The position numbers were made by a program, and so were the translations under genes. A DNA stretch of 64,000 nucleotides from a virus. The stretch is taken from IMG/VR virus record IMGVR_UViG_3300009103_002187, positions 1-64,000 of that record, one strand, 5' to 3'. Each line of letters opens with the position of its first letter. Within the stretch, counting starts at the first letter, position 1. Positions 54,343-61,891 of the stretch are shown piece by piece. Below the pieces are notes generated by a model, which was given only the letters and a program-made list of their open reading frames with translations, ran no database searches and was not told the DNA's origin.

Positions 54343-54950
54343 AAACCCGTCTCCGTCTTAAGATCCCAAGGGCCCCAGTGCTTATATTCTAATATCTTCT
54401 GACGAGCTTCTTCCCAAGAGTAACGATGTATATTACCCCCTTTAACAGTGGCGGCATTAGAAGAACTAAATCCTGGTTGCCCCCACTTCGACATGTCAAC
54501 TTCAATTTCTCCAATTCTTCCAAGCTGATAATATAAAAATTTGGGTATCTCAATGTCTCGACCATTTGATTTATCAATAACAAGATCGCCCTTTTCGACC
54601 CAGGCATGTCCATACTTGATTCCCTCTAAGCGGCCCTGCCCAGTCACCTCTCCATGCACAAGAATTAAATCACAGTGATCTGAGGTTAGCATACACAGAT
54701 CCATTATGTATTTTCCAGCTGACTCATAACAATCACCGTTATCGGTATTTCTCGCCTCGTTGATCTTTTGTTCAACCATTAAGCCCATATCTTTTAGCCA
54801 CTTAACAATCTGATCATTGACAGAAGGCTCATACTCCCCTTCAGGCCAGCCTCCATGAGATGAGGGCTTGTCTAGGTGAAGATCTTTCTTCGTCCCTTTT
54901 TTATATGCATCATTGATAAGATCTCGAAGATCGTTTCGCTTAATCTTCAT
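54339..54950 (-). CDS. Tagged Cys-His-Asp papain-like protein
   Basis: This is a 203-residue protein beginning MKIKRNDLRDLINDAYKKGT (recurring N-terminal motif). NGDCYESAGKYI (Cys74), YGHAWVEK (His115) and DLVIDKSNG (Asp126) give the Cys...HxWV...D layout of papain/transglutaminase-like folds. The VHG(E/x)V strand just before the His is typical of these. It could be a peptidase, amidase or crosslinking enzyme; the family cannot be fixed. The N-tag suggests packaging. Its stop overlaps the start of the 952-aa fusion by 4 bp, so the pair may be co-delivered. Confidence 0.65.
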   Translation of the reverse strand: MKIKRNDLRDLINDAYKKGTKKDLHLDKPSSHGGWPEGEYEPSVNDQIVKWLKDMGLMVEQKINEARNTDNGDCYESAGKYIMDLCMLTSDHCDLILVHGEVTGQGRLEGIKYGHAWVEKGDLVIDKSNGRDIEIPKFLYYQLGRIGEIEVDMSKWGQPGFSSSNAATVKGGNIHRYSWEEARQKILEYKHWGPWDLKTETGL

Positions 54951-55003
54951 TTTTAACCTTCTAGTTATTCACATATAATTATTTTTCTAAACAGTTTATT
55001 ACG

Positions 55004-55990
55004 TCAATAAAAATCTATGAGATCTATTCCTTCTGACTTTGCTTTCTCAAGATGCATCAGAGGATTATATTCGGCAGCCCCAGATAACTCTGAAATGCTT
55101 TCCCAAGATCTCTTTAAACCGTTATACAAACCATGTCTCGGAGTCCATCCTGAAGCATCTCTAAACTTTTGAGAACTTAAAATATGATTACCCAGATAGT
55201 CAGTCTCAGGATGCCATTGTATAATTGAACCAATATCATATCCTGAAATTTCAGACATCATGTCAACAATTTCTCCAGTTACACACGGTGTCTCTGCCGC
55301 AACATTAAAATCATCATTCCACAATCCCAAGTGACAAGCAGTCGCAACTGCATCACAAAAATCAAAAACATGCATATAGTCCTTTTGCTTTTTTGGATCT
55401 AAAAACATGGCAAGATCTTTCACACCGTTTTTTACTGCAAAAAATGACTTTGCCATTAGCGAGTTCATATCACCTACACCCCCGTAAGCAAACAAGGGTC
55501 TGATGATCATCCATTTATCACAGTGAGATTTGACAATATGTTCTCCTGAAAGTTTAAGCGCACCATAAAATGTTTTTGGTTGAAGAATGCTATCTTCAAA
55601 GATTGTAGAACTTTGATATAAATCAGTTTTGTAAATTACGGTTGTACCCATATAACAAACCGGTATCTTCATCTCATTTGCTGCTCGGCAGATATTATAA
55701 GTTCCCGCGACATTTGTTAGTGTTGCATGATTTGAGTTTAATGCCACAACATCAGTTCCTACAACGGCAGCATTATGAACAACCACATCAATGTTCAATC
55801 TAGAAAGAGCATCCTTCCATACCTCAGTATCATTTCGATAAACACAGGGCTCTAATGTTCCAACAATCTTTTCAGTTAGACCATGATCATCTCGATTACA
55901 TAGGGATACAACGTCATGACCCAAAGTTTTAAAGGACTGAAATAGATTGCTAGCGATAAAACCTTTCTCACCCGTCACTAATACTCTCAC
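55004..55990 (-). CDS. NAD-dependent epimerase/dehydratase (second, divergent)
   Basis: This is a 328-residue extended SDR. The nucleotide motif is VTGEKGFIASN (GxxGxxx(A/S)), the active site YGALK (Tyr-x3-Lys near 142-146) is preceded by TTVIYKT, and HVFDFCDAV marks the substrate half. It starts with GTG (AGGAG upstream). It differs from the 44637-45647 epimerase in the first motif, so the two are not recent duplicates. Likely acts on a nucleotide sugar for glycan or LPS modification. The C-terminal LEKAKSEGIDLIDFY tail is unusual. Confidence 0.88.
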   Translation of the reverse strand: MRVLVTGEKGFIASNLFQSFKTLGHDVVSLCNRDDHGLTEKIVGTLEPCVYRNDTEVWKDALSRLNIDVVVHNAAVVGTDVVALNSNHATLTNVAGTYNICRAANEMKIPVCYMGTTVIYKTDLYQSSTIFEDSILQPKTFYGALKLSGEHIVKSHCDKWMIIRPLFAYGGVGDMNSLMAKSFFAVKNGVKDLAMFLDPKKQKDYMHVFDFCDAVATACHLGLWNDDFNVAAETPCVTGEIVDMMSEISGYDIGSIIQWHPETDYLGNHILSSQKFRDASGWTPRHGLYNGLKRSWESISELSGAAEYNPLMHLEKAKSEGIDLIDFY

Positions 55991-56048
55991 ATTAACTCCT
56001 ATAATTTAATACTATTATAGGCTGTCAATCTTTAGATTTATAGGGTTT

Positions 56049-56594
56049 TTATCCGCAGCCACCGTCATCTTGAGGAAGTAATTGTGGCAACTCTCCACCC
56101 ACTGGTGTGATGCCAACCGGCTCAGGCATCATTGTCATATCAGATCCTGCACCAGACAGCTCGGTCAAAAGAATACCAATCCAATCTAAAATATCAGATT
56201 CAGATGCACCTGATGATCGGATCATCTCAGCGGTCATTACAGGGCAAGGCATCGCCTTGCTATGCTCATGTCCCATCTCAGAAGATGAATCTGCAACACC
56301 TCCATCCATTCCTTCAGGACACTCAAGCTGCATAATTTCAGCAATACTTCCTGCCTTTATCCAGTTCTGTTTTCTTTCGAGATTTTCTCCGCTTCCCCAC
56401 TTAGAAGTCTTCGACTTTATCTTTTTACTGTTCATCTTGTCCCAATCGACATCATTATGAACATTTTGTCCACCTGCCCAAGCATCTTCCTGACGTTCAA
56501 CTGAGGAAGGATGCTCATGAGCAAATGGATCATCAGTTGTCTTCTTTGCTTCTTCAATGATCAAGTTTCTAAGATAAGATCGTGTTAGCTTCAT
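56049..56594 (-). CDS. Tagged low-complexity protein (LIIEE N-terminus)
   Basis: This 181-residue protein begins MKLTRSYLRNLIIEEAKKTT, the clearest single copy of the recurring N-terminal motif. The rest is polar (His, Asp, Ser, Met, Gly-rich), with CPEGMDGG and CPVMTAEMIRSSGASESDIL (a SAM-like helix pair) and a C-terminal GGCG. Four cysteines could bind a metal. AGGGT precedes the start. Function unknown; virion packaging inferred. Confidence 0.55.
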   Translation of the reverse strand: MKLTRSYLRNLIIEEAKKTTDDPFAHEHPSSVERQEDAWAGGQNVHNDVDWDKMNSKKIKSKTSKWGSGENLERKQNWIKAGSIAEIMQLECPEGMDGGVADSSSEMGHEHSKAMPCPVMTAEMIRSSGASESDILDWIGILLTELSGAGSDMTMMPEPVGITPVGGELPQLLPQDDGGCG

Positions 56595-56645
56595 TTTATC
56601 AACCCTGTAGATTACCTTAATATATATGCCCTATTATTAAGAAAT

Positions 56646-56834
56646 TTATAACTTAGGATTTGCTTCAATCATTACTCTTTTCGATTTTATATCGACAATT
56701 CGTATTAAATCTGACATGCATGTGGGCCCTACACAAATTATCATATCAGCTTTTTTGGCAGAAGAATAAAACATTCCTCCGCAGTCTCTACACTCACACA
56801 CATAGGTTCTCTCAACAGTCGTCTTAATTTTCAT
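56646..56834 (-). CDS. Small Cys-rich zinc-binding-like protein
   Basis: This 62-residue protein has CECRDCGG (C-x-C-x2-C) at residues 13-18 and CVGPTC (C-x4-C) near 34-39, a likely zinc ribbon. The N-terminus is basic-beta (MKIKTTVERTY) and the C-terminus basic. AGGAGCGAAACAATG gives a good start, and a rho-independent terminator for glnA lies right before it. It may bind nucleic acid or a protein. No family recognised. Confidence 0.55.
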   Translation of the reverse strand: MKIKTTVERTYVCECRDCGGMFYSSAKKADMIICVGPTCMSDLIRIVDIKSKRVMIEANPKL

Positions 56835-56846
56835 TGTTTCGCTCCT

Positions 56847-56873
56847 AAAAAAAACCTCGGGGGTTACCCGAGG
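56847..56873 (-). terminator. Rho-independent terminator downstream of glutamine synthetase
   Basis: On the minus strand CCTCGGG (56873-56867) and CCCGAGG (56861-56855) form a 7-bp GC stem around a TAACC loop, followed by eight T residues (56854-56847). It lies 26 bp past the glnA stop and immediately before the ribosome site of the zinc-ribbon gene, so that gene must use read-through or its own initiation. Confidence 0.85.
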
Positions 56874-56899
56874 CTTTACATATTCTAGATTAGATATTT

Positions 56900-57964
56900 T
56901 TACTTGTAATTAAGACAGATAGTTTCTAACAACAGCCTTGTAACCACATAAGGGTCACAATTTGCATTAGGGCGACGATCTTCTAAATAGCCGCTTTCCT
57001 TATTTGCAACTGCCCTTGGAATTCGAATAGACGCAGTCCTATCTGCAATGCCCCAACGAAAATCCTCATAAGAACAAGTCTCATGTTCACCTGTTAGCCT
57101 CAGTTCAATGCCTTCACCATAACCCGAAAGATGAGCTTCAGTTCTACCTTGAAGCTTCTTACATGCCTGTTCAATATGACTTAAGCCTCCGGGTTGTCTC
57201 ATTCTATTTGTGCTAAAGTTAGTATGACATCCAGCACCATTCCAATCTCCCATCATCGGTTTTGGTTCAAAAGTCACAGTCATTCCAGACTTTTCAGAAA
57301 TCTTCAAGAGAAGCCAGCGAGAAAGCCAGATTTGATCACTCACATCAACAGCACCGACATTGGGACCACCAATCTGATATTCCCATTGTCCTGGCATCAC
57401 TTCTGCATTTGTTCCAGTGATGTCAAGGCCTGCATGAATACACACATACAGATGATTATCTGAGACCTCTCTTCCAAATGCTCGATCACCTCCTGCGCTA
57501 CAATAATAAATTCCCTGTGGTGACGGATAACCCGTTGGAGGAAAACCTAAAGGGCGTTTATCTTTGCAAATTGTATACTCTTGTTCTAAACCAAACCACG
57601 GATCACTATCACTAGTGTCTGCTGCCACTTGACTCAAAAGTCTTCGATAGTTTGTTTTGTGGGGAGACCCATCTCCATTTAAGACCTCACACAAAACAAT
57701 AAAAGCGGTATTATCACCACGAACTGCGTCAGGAATTACCTTTACTGGTGACAGTAAACAATCTGAATCTCCTCCTGACGCCTGACCTGTTGATGATCCA
57801 TCGAAGCCCCATTCAGGTAGACATGTATGATCCATGGTCTCTCTAAGGTATTTAAAATCTCCCAGAGGAAGTGTATGAACACCAATCTTAGATCTTAGTC
57901 CCCAGGGAGTAAATCCGTCTATCCAGACATACTCAAGCTTTACTTTGACTAAATTACTATTCAT
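56900..57964 (-). CDS. glnA: Glutamine synthetase, type II-like
   Basis: This is a 354-residue ATP-dependent enzyme joining glutamate and ammonia to glutamine. Length and motifs fit GSII (eukaryote/GlnII type): WGFDGSSTGQASGGDSDC at about 52-70, GLEQEYT near 123, PGQWEYQIG, GDWNGAGCHTNFST near 240, TGEHETCSY, and RIPRAVANKESGYLEDRRPN at the end. Metal and substrate Glu/His/Arg residues seem complete. It overlaps the deoxyribosyltransferase gene by 1 bp and is followed by a terminator, so it ends an operon with NDT and ThyX. A phage-borne GS could supply amide nitrogen for nucleotide synthesis. Confidence 0.93.
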   Translation of the reverse strand: MNSNLVKVKLEYVWIDGFTPWGLRSKIGVHTLPLGDFKYLRETMDHTCLPEWGFDGSSTGQASGGDSDCLLSPVKVIPDAVRGDNTAFIVLCEVLNGDGSPHKTNYRRLLSQVAADTSDSDPWFGLEQEYTICKDKRPLGFPPTGYPSPQGIYYCSAGGDRAFGREVSDNHLYVCIHAGLDITGTNAEVMPGQWEYQIGGPNVGAVDVSDQIWLSRWLLLKISEKSGMTVTFEPKPMMGDWNGAGCHTNFSTNRMRQPGGLSHIEQACKKLQGRTEAHLSGYGEGIELRLTGEHETCSYEDFRWGIADRTASIRIPRAVANKESGYLEDRRPNANCDPYVVTRLLLETICLNYK

Positions 57965-58404
57965 TACTCTATGCTTCCATAGTAAGGCTCATAAAGCAAC
58001 TCACCAACTTCAGCACAGCGCTCGAGATAATCATCAAGATCTTCGATAGAAGTACACACCTTAATTCCAGACTGTGCTAACATTAGATTGAATGTTGCGC
58101 CCGAAGGCAATCCTGAACAAAAATAGACAATCGGAGTATCTGATTGAAATGCTACACCTGCTTCAAAAATACTTCCCATATCTTTGTCGCGTGTATTACA
58201 AATCACAAAATCGTTTCCAAGAATATGTTTTACGTTCCCTTCAAACGTTGCTTTTTGTGTCTTTAAGTCTGCCGTAGGAGGACAGACAAAAAAATCCTTT
58301 GGAGAAAAATACTCAAACTGATGTTTTGTCAGCATCTCCTTGATCATTTCAACTTCTTCAAAAGCTGGTGGTGTGAACCAAGAACTTGCGATATATGCTT
58401 TCAT
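57964..58404 (-). CDS. Nucleoside 2-deoxyribosyltransferase-like protein
   Basis: This 146-residue protein has the family pattern KAYIASSWF at the start, ILGNDFVICNT then RDKDMGSIFEAGVAF (candidate Glu nucleophile, about 81), PIVYFC and NLMLA. Such enzymes exchange bases on deoxyribose, or hydrolyse modified deoxynucleotides. In this phage it could salvage thymine or remove unwanted nucleotides. AAGGAAAT precedes the ATG and it overlaps the glnA start (ATGA-type). The family is diverse, so substrate is uncertain. Confidence 0.8.
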   Translation of the reverse strand: MKAYIASSWFTPPAFEEVEMIKEMLTKHQFEYFSPKDFFVCPPTADLKTQKATFEGNVKHILGNDFVICNTRDKDMGSIFEAGVAFQSDTPIVYFCSGLPSGATFNLMLAQSGIKVCTSIEDLDDYLERCAEVGELLYEPYYGSIE

Positions 58405-58416
58405 TTTTATTTCCTT

Positions 58417-59397
58417 TTAATTAAAGCGATTTTGATACTCTTCTTCAAGCAAGCTAATCTCACTTATAATAGAGTTCCAGAGTTGTCTAAACTTAGTGTT
58501 ACCATCACACTCATCATCGGGTGGGCTTGTCCCGTTTAGATCATAACGGTATCCTTGATAGATAGTGTCATTAGGGTGATACTCAATGTGCTCAGCGCTA
58601 TCGTCATCAGGCCAGTAAAGATTTGTTCCAGTTCCTGACCTGAGATTCTTAATATAATGCCACGCTGGACTTGTCAATGTTTTTGATCCAATGACAGCGC
58701 TAGCTTCGGGAAGAACCTTAATGATTTCAAGGGCCATTTTTGCTGCAATTAAATTATCAACAGCAGGCTGAATCTGCTTATCTGACCGTTGTTTAATAAA
58801 CCCGATAATATCTTTTAGATTAAATCGACCATAGTAAAATGTGGACAGACATTTTGGAAGAATGGTTCTTGCGTCCATCATAGAAATCTTCTTGGAATCA
58901 ACCATGTCAGCGTAAAGCTGCTTTCCATCTTCTACATGTCGCTGCCATCGTCGATAAAGCTCTGGGCTATTTTCCACTGAGCTGGGAACAAGACAAGGTT
59001 CATGGTGAAGAAAACGATCTCCCGTACACTGCGCTGCCCATGATCCCGCACGATGTCGAATCAAGTGGGTCACAGTTTGAAGATCAATTCCTGCAAACTT
59101 AAAGGTGAAGCTAAAAATCTCCATCGGAGTTGGCAAAGCACGAAAACAAAGAACATCTTCAAGATTTTCGCTTAACTCAATAGCTGAAGCACCGTCAGGG
59201 TTAGTAAAATCAGGAGTATCAGCCCATGTTGCCTTCACAAACCTCCAAGCAACATCTCGCATCTGTTCAGCTGTGGGATGATCTACAAGTTCAACTTGTA
59301 AAGCATTTAAATCATTTAAAAATTCCGTAGTTGGTTCCTCATCAAAACGAAGGGTCATGGGAAGAACGACAGGATCAAGATCAGTATTTTGTGCCAA
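58417..59397 (-). CDS. thyX: Flavin-dependent thymidylate synthase (ThyX-like)
   Basis: This 326-residue protein makes dTMP from dUMP with FAD/NADPH and methylenetetrahydrofolate. The ThyX signature region is RHRAGSWAAQCTGDRF at 114-129, where the usual RHRxxSxNExSxRY is degenerate (Asn, Glu and a Ser changed). Other blocks are normal: ARTILPKCLSTFYYGRFNLK and IIGFIKQRSDKQIQPAVDNL. It is longer than the usual 220-250 residues, with N- and C-terminal extensions. The start is TTG (GGAG upstream). Reduced activity or altered substrate is possible. Confidence 0.82.
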   Translation of the reverse strand: MAQNTDLDPVVLPMTLRFDEEPTTEFLNDLNALQVELVDHPTAEQMRDVAWRFVKATWADTPDFTNPDGASAIELSENLEDVLCFRALPTPMEIFSFTFKFAGIDLQTVTHLIRHRAGSWAAQCTGDRFLHHEPCLVPSSVENSPELYRRWQRHVEDGKQLYADMVDSKKISMMDARTILPKCLSTFYYGRFNLKDIIGFIKQRSDKQIQPAVDNLIAAKMALEIIKVLPEASAVIGSKTLTSPAWHYIKNLRSGTGTNLYWPDDDSAEHIEYHPNDTIYQGYRYDLNGTSPPDDECDGNTKFRQLWNSIISEISLLEEEYQNRFN

Positions 59398-59398
59398 T

Positions 59399-60367
59399 TT
59401 ATTTCTCCTTATTGATCAAATTATGCACTAAACTATAAACTTCAGAAACGTCTTTGTACACAGACACTCCAGAAATATTTGATAATTCTTTATTATAACT
59501 TTTAGCAGGTGAAAGGACTTCGATACCATGCTTAGCGTACTCTGAAGAATGCTTGGCAGAGTCATCAATTGCGCACACAACCTTGTCAGCATCATAAAAA
59601 TCCTTTTGAACTAGCCACCTAAATTTTTCAGGAGAAAAATCAAGATGATGAAACCTTACGCCTGCATTGGAAATCCAATAGAATGTGTCATATAAACAAG
59701 TTAAGTTTTCCTTTGGTCTCGCTGTGATTATCTGAATCCAAAAACCCTCATTGTAAAATGTGTTAATCAAGTCAATCATCTCCTGATTCTTGCTAATCTT
59801 GCGCAAACCTCTATCTGAAATAAACTCTTGAAAAACGCCCTCTGGCAAAAATCCAGCTTCTTTTACCTCTTTTGTGCTATAATACTCTGTTGATTCGGGA
59901 TCAACACTAATTCCCTTTTTATCGCGCAACCAATCAGTAAAATCTTCTCTAAAATTATTAAGAACATCGTCCATGTCAACTAAAAGAACAGGCTTATTAT
60001 TCCAGACATTCTTTTCCATCTCATGACGAACATGAAGATAAAGATCTTTATCCCAAAATGCCCTAATAAAGTCTTCAGTGCTAAAGTCCCACATATTGAG
60101 AATCGCCAACAAATAACGAAAAGCATCAATTGACTTATATAAGATCTTATCAGTGTCAATATCATGCTTAATAAGTCGATGATCTTTAAAATTAACAGAA
60201 GTTGCAAGTCCTGTGGCTTCAGCGTGCAAAGCCAGAGAAAATGATTTAGTCATCTCTTCCTTTTGTCTATCAGACATCTTATCTTTGTCAAAGAATAAAG
60301 ATGAAAATTCATCCTGTCTCTCCAACATTGTCTTTAGCAAAAGGATATCTTTTTCTTTATTACTCAA
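59399..60367 (-). CDS. MazG/dUTPase-like domain fused to a HAD phosphatase
   Basis: This is a 322-residue protein starting with TTG (AGAGGA upstream). Residues 40-110 contain LALHAEATGLATSVNFKDHR and KSIDAFRYLLAILNMWDFS, an all-alpha NTP pyrophosphatase-like pattern (EA...D) close to that of the neighbouring 124-aa gene. Residues 126-290 form a HAD domain with LLVDMDDVLNNF (Asp131, Asp133), IITARPKEN and a late CAIDDSAKH. The HAD part looks like 5'(3')-deoxyribonucleotidases. Fusion suggests NTP to NMP to nucleoside in sequence. Both active sites look intact. Confidence 0.7.
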   Translation of the reverse strand: MSNKEKDILLLKTMLERQDEFSSLFFDKDKMSDRQKEEMTKSFSLALHAEATGLATSVNFKDHRLIKHDIDTDKILYKSIDAFRYLLAILNMWDFSTEDFIRAFWDKDLYLHVRHEMEKNVWNNKPVLLVDMDDVLNNFREDFTDWLRDKKGISVDPESTEYYSTKEVKEAGFLPEGVFQEFISDRGLRKISKNQEMIDLINTFYNEGFWIQIITARPKENLTCLYDTFYWISNAGVRFHHLDFSPEKFRWLVQKDFYDADKVVCAIDDSAKHSSEYAKHGIEVLSPAKSYNKELSNISGVSVYKDVSEVYSLVHNLINKEK

Positions 60368-60382
60368 AAGAACATCCTCTAA

Positions 60383-60757
60383 TTAGTATCCCTCTAGAAG
60401 TCGCTGATGTATAATTTTATCTTTCTTTTCATACGCTTCAAAAAGATCTTCAGCAGTAACTCCTGTCAAAATTAATAGTGAAAAAAAGTAATTGAAAGCA
60501 TCTACGACTTCCTCAAGAAACTCGTCTTGATTAAACTCCTTGATCTCAGTCACCCTATGAGGCTTCCAGTTTTTAAGATGACCAAGTGCCTCAAACATTT
60601 CCTCAACCCCCCGTAATGCGATATCTCGAACAAACTGTTGGTTCTTCTTAGACGTCAGATCTAATGGCCAAGAAGGATGAGATTCGGGAACCCTAGCTTT
60701 TAGCTTTTGCATAAATCTTTCTCTCATCTCAAACATTTCTGAAAGCTGATCACTCAT
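60383..60757 (-). CDS. MazG-like/dimeric dUTPase-like NTP pyrophosphatase
   Basis: This 124-residue protein has a helical EExxE...ExxD pattern: RGVEEMFEALGHLKNWKPHR (about 48-67), then FLEEVVDAFNYFFSLLILTG (about 78-98), and ends KKDKIIHQRLLEGY. These match all-alpha NTP pyrophosphatases (MazG, dimeric dUTPase), which hydrolyse dUTP or other NTPs to NMP and diphosphate. It would cleanse dUTP and supply dUMP for ThyX. AAAGGATGAATAATG supports the start. It overlaps the upstream gene by 1 bp. Confidence 0.75.
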   Translation of the reverse strand: MSDQLSEMFEMRERFMQKLKARVPESHPSWPLDLTSKKNQQFVRDIALRGVEEMFEALGHLKNWKPHRVTEIKEFNQDEFLEEVVDAFNYFFSLLILTGVTAEDLFEAYEKKDKIIHQRLLEGY

Positions 60758-61011
60758 TATTCATCCTTTAGCGGTGATTCATCTTCACCTACATCTTGTT
60801 CAGAAAGATTTGCCACCTCTTCCATTAATCGTTCAAGGCCTTCCTCAAACTGTTTTGAATACTCCTTGGTGGGAATTAATGTTTCACCATCAAGTGTCTT
60901 TTCAAAACGCATCAACCTCAAATTGTCAATAACGTCAGTGCCTGTCAAGATTGCAATCTGTAGTAGCTTTGCAACTTGAATAATAGCGTCATCAGATAAT
61001 TTTAAACTCAT
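60757..61011 (-). CDS. Small helical hypothetical protein
   Basis: From ATG 61011 (AAGGAAGTTAAAATG, MSLKLSDDAIIQVAKLLQIA) this is 84 residues, all-helical and acidic at the C-terminus (LMEEVANLSEQDVGEDESPL). The longer frame lies within the glycosylase gene. Adjacent to the pyrophosphatase gene, it might be an accessory or regulatory subunit, but no family is recognised. Confidence 0.5.
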   Translation of the reverse strand: MSLKLSDDAIIQVAKLLQIAILTGTDVIDNLRLMRFEKTLDGETLIPTKEYSKQFEEGLERLMEEVANLSEQDVGEDESPLKDE

Positions 61012-61024
61012 TTTAACTTCCTTT

Positions 61025-61828
61025 TTAATGTTGAACTGCAGGTGACCAGTGGGTTGTTCGCTTATCTTTGGTTGTTTCTTTGATAACCTCATTTCCCTTT
61101 GGATCCTGCTTACGATTATAAACCAAAAACTTTTCCCCGTATTCCCCTAATGACCCATCAAAATTCTTATAAGAATAGATTGTGGCCCCGCCTGAATCAA
61201 AGCTAGTCTTCATAATTTTATGAATATTGTGATTTAAATCAACTAAATCTTGATCAGAAAGAGAAGAAACCTGTCGATGGGGAGAGATTCCTGTCAGCCA
61301 CAGTGCATCAGCCTTTATATAGTTTCCTACTCCTGCAACAACCTTTTGATCCATTATCACCTCAGTGATGTTTTTATGATTTTTAGATCGTAATCTTTCA
61401 ATGAAAAGATCATTATCACATTTTTCAGCAAGCAAATCAGGACCTAAGCTTGACAGTTTATCAATCAAAGGTTTTCTTCCCTCAACAAATTTTAACGTTC
61501 CAAAATTTCTAGTATCATTATAGTAAACATCACCGTCATTTAGTGAAAATCTAACTCTGGAATTTTTTTGACGATTATCTGACCATGCACCTGTCAAACC
61601 TAACGTGCACCAAATTGACATGTCATTTTCAATAATCCAATATAAAAACTTTCCATGAACACCGACACCAACAATGCGACTTGGAAGCTTGGCACGAAAA
61701 TCACCGATACCTGACGGATCTTTCTTTAGATACCTCCCAGATAAAATTGTGACAGAGCTCAAGGCACGAGACGACGCTCGCTTAGCTAAATCGATCCCAT
61801 ACTTCCTAACTTCTGGTCCTTCAGGCAT
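61025..61828 (-). CDS. Fpg/Nei-family DNA glycosylase with zincless finger
   Basis: This is a 267-residue base-excision repair enzyme. MPEGPEV (catalytic Pro2, Glu3) starts the protein; HGKFLYW carries Lys60; VAGVGNYIKADALW is the helix-two-turns-helix. The C-terminus (GNEVIKETTKDKRTTHWSPA) has the RTTHWxPAVQ form of the beta-hairpin that replaces the four-Cys zinc finger, as in plant FPG and mimivirus Nei1. It removes oxidised bases. A sigma70-like promoter precedes it (TTGAAC, 17 bp, TATAAT). It diverges from the phosphoesterase gene at 61891. Confidence 0.9.
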   Translation of the reverse strand: MPEGPEVRKYGIDLAKRASSRALSSVTILSGRYLKKDPSGIGDFRAKLPSRIVGVGVHGKFLYWIIENDMSIWCTLGLTGAWSDNRQKNSRVRFSLNDGDVYYNDTRNFGTLKFVEGRKPLIDKLSSLGPDLLAEKCDNDLFIERLRSKNHKNITEVIMDQKVVAGVGNYIKADALWLTGISPHRQVSSLSDQDLVDLNHNIHKIMKTSFDSGGATIYSYKNFDGSLGEYGEKFLVYNRKQDPKGNEVIKETTKDKRTTHWSPAVQH

Positions 61829-61862
61829 TTCTTTGTGTATTTCCTAACGTATTTACAGTATT

Positions 61863-61891
61863 ATTATAAGTACATTATAGGAGATGTTCAA
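61863..61891 (-). promoter_or_regulatory. Sigma70-like promoter upstream of the DNA glycosylase gene
   Basis: The minus strand carries TTGAAC (61891-61886), a 17-bp spacer, then TATAAT (61868-61863). This is five of six matches at -35, or nearly so, and six of six at -10. The -35 overlaps the start codon of the divergent plus-strand gene. It probably drives the 61.8-56.9 kb minus-strand genes. Confidence 0.65.

Noticed and set aside
56107-56460. Plus-strand 117-codon frame opposite the LIIEE-tagged protein
   Set aside because: It is antisense, without a ribosome site; the minus-strand frame has a good start and a recurring motif.
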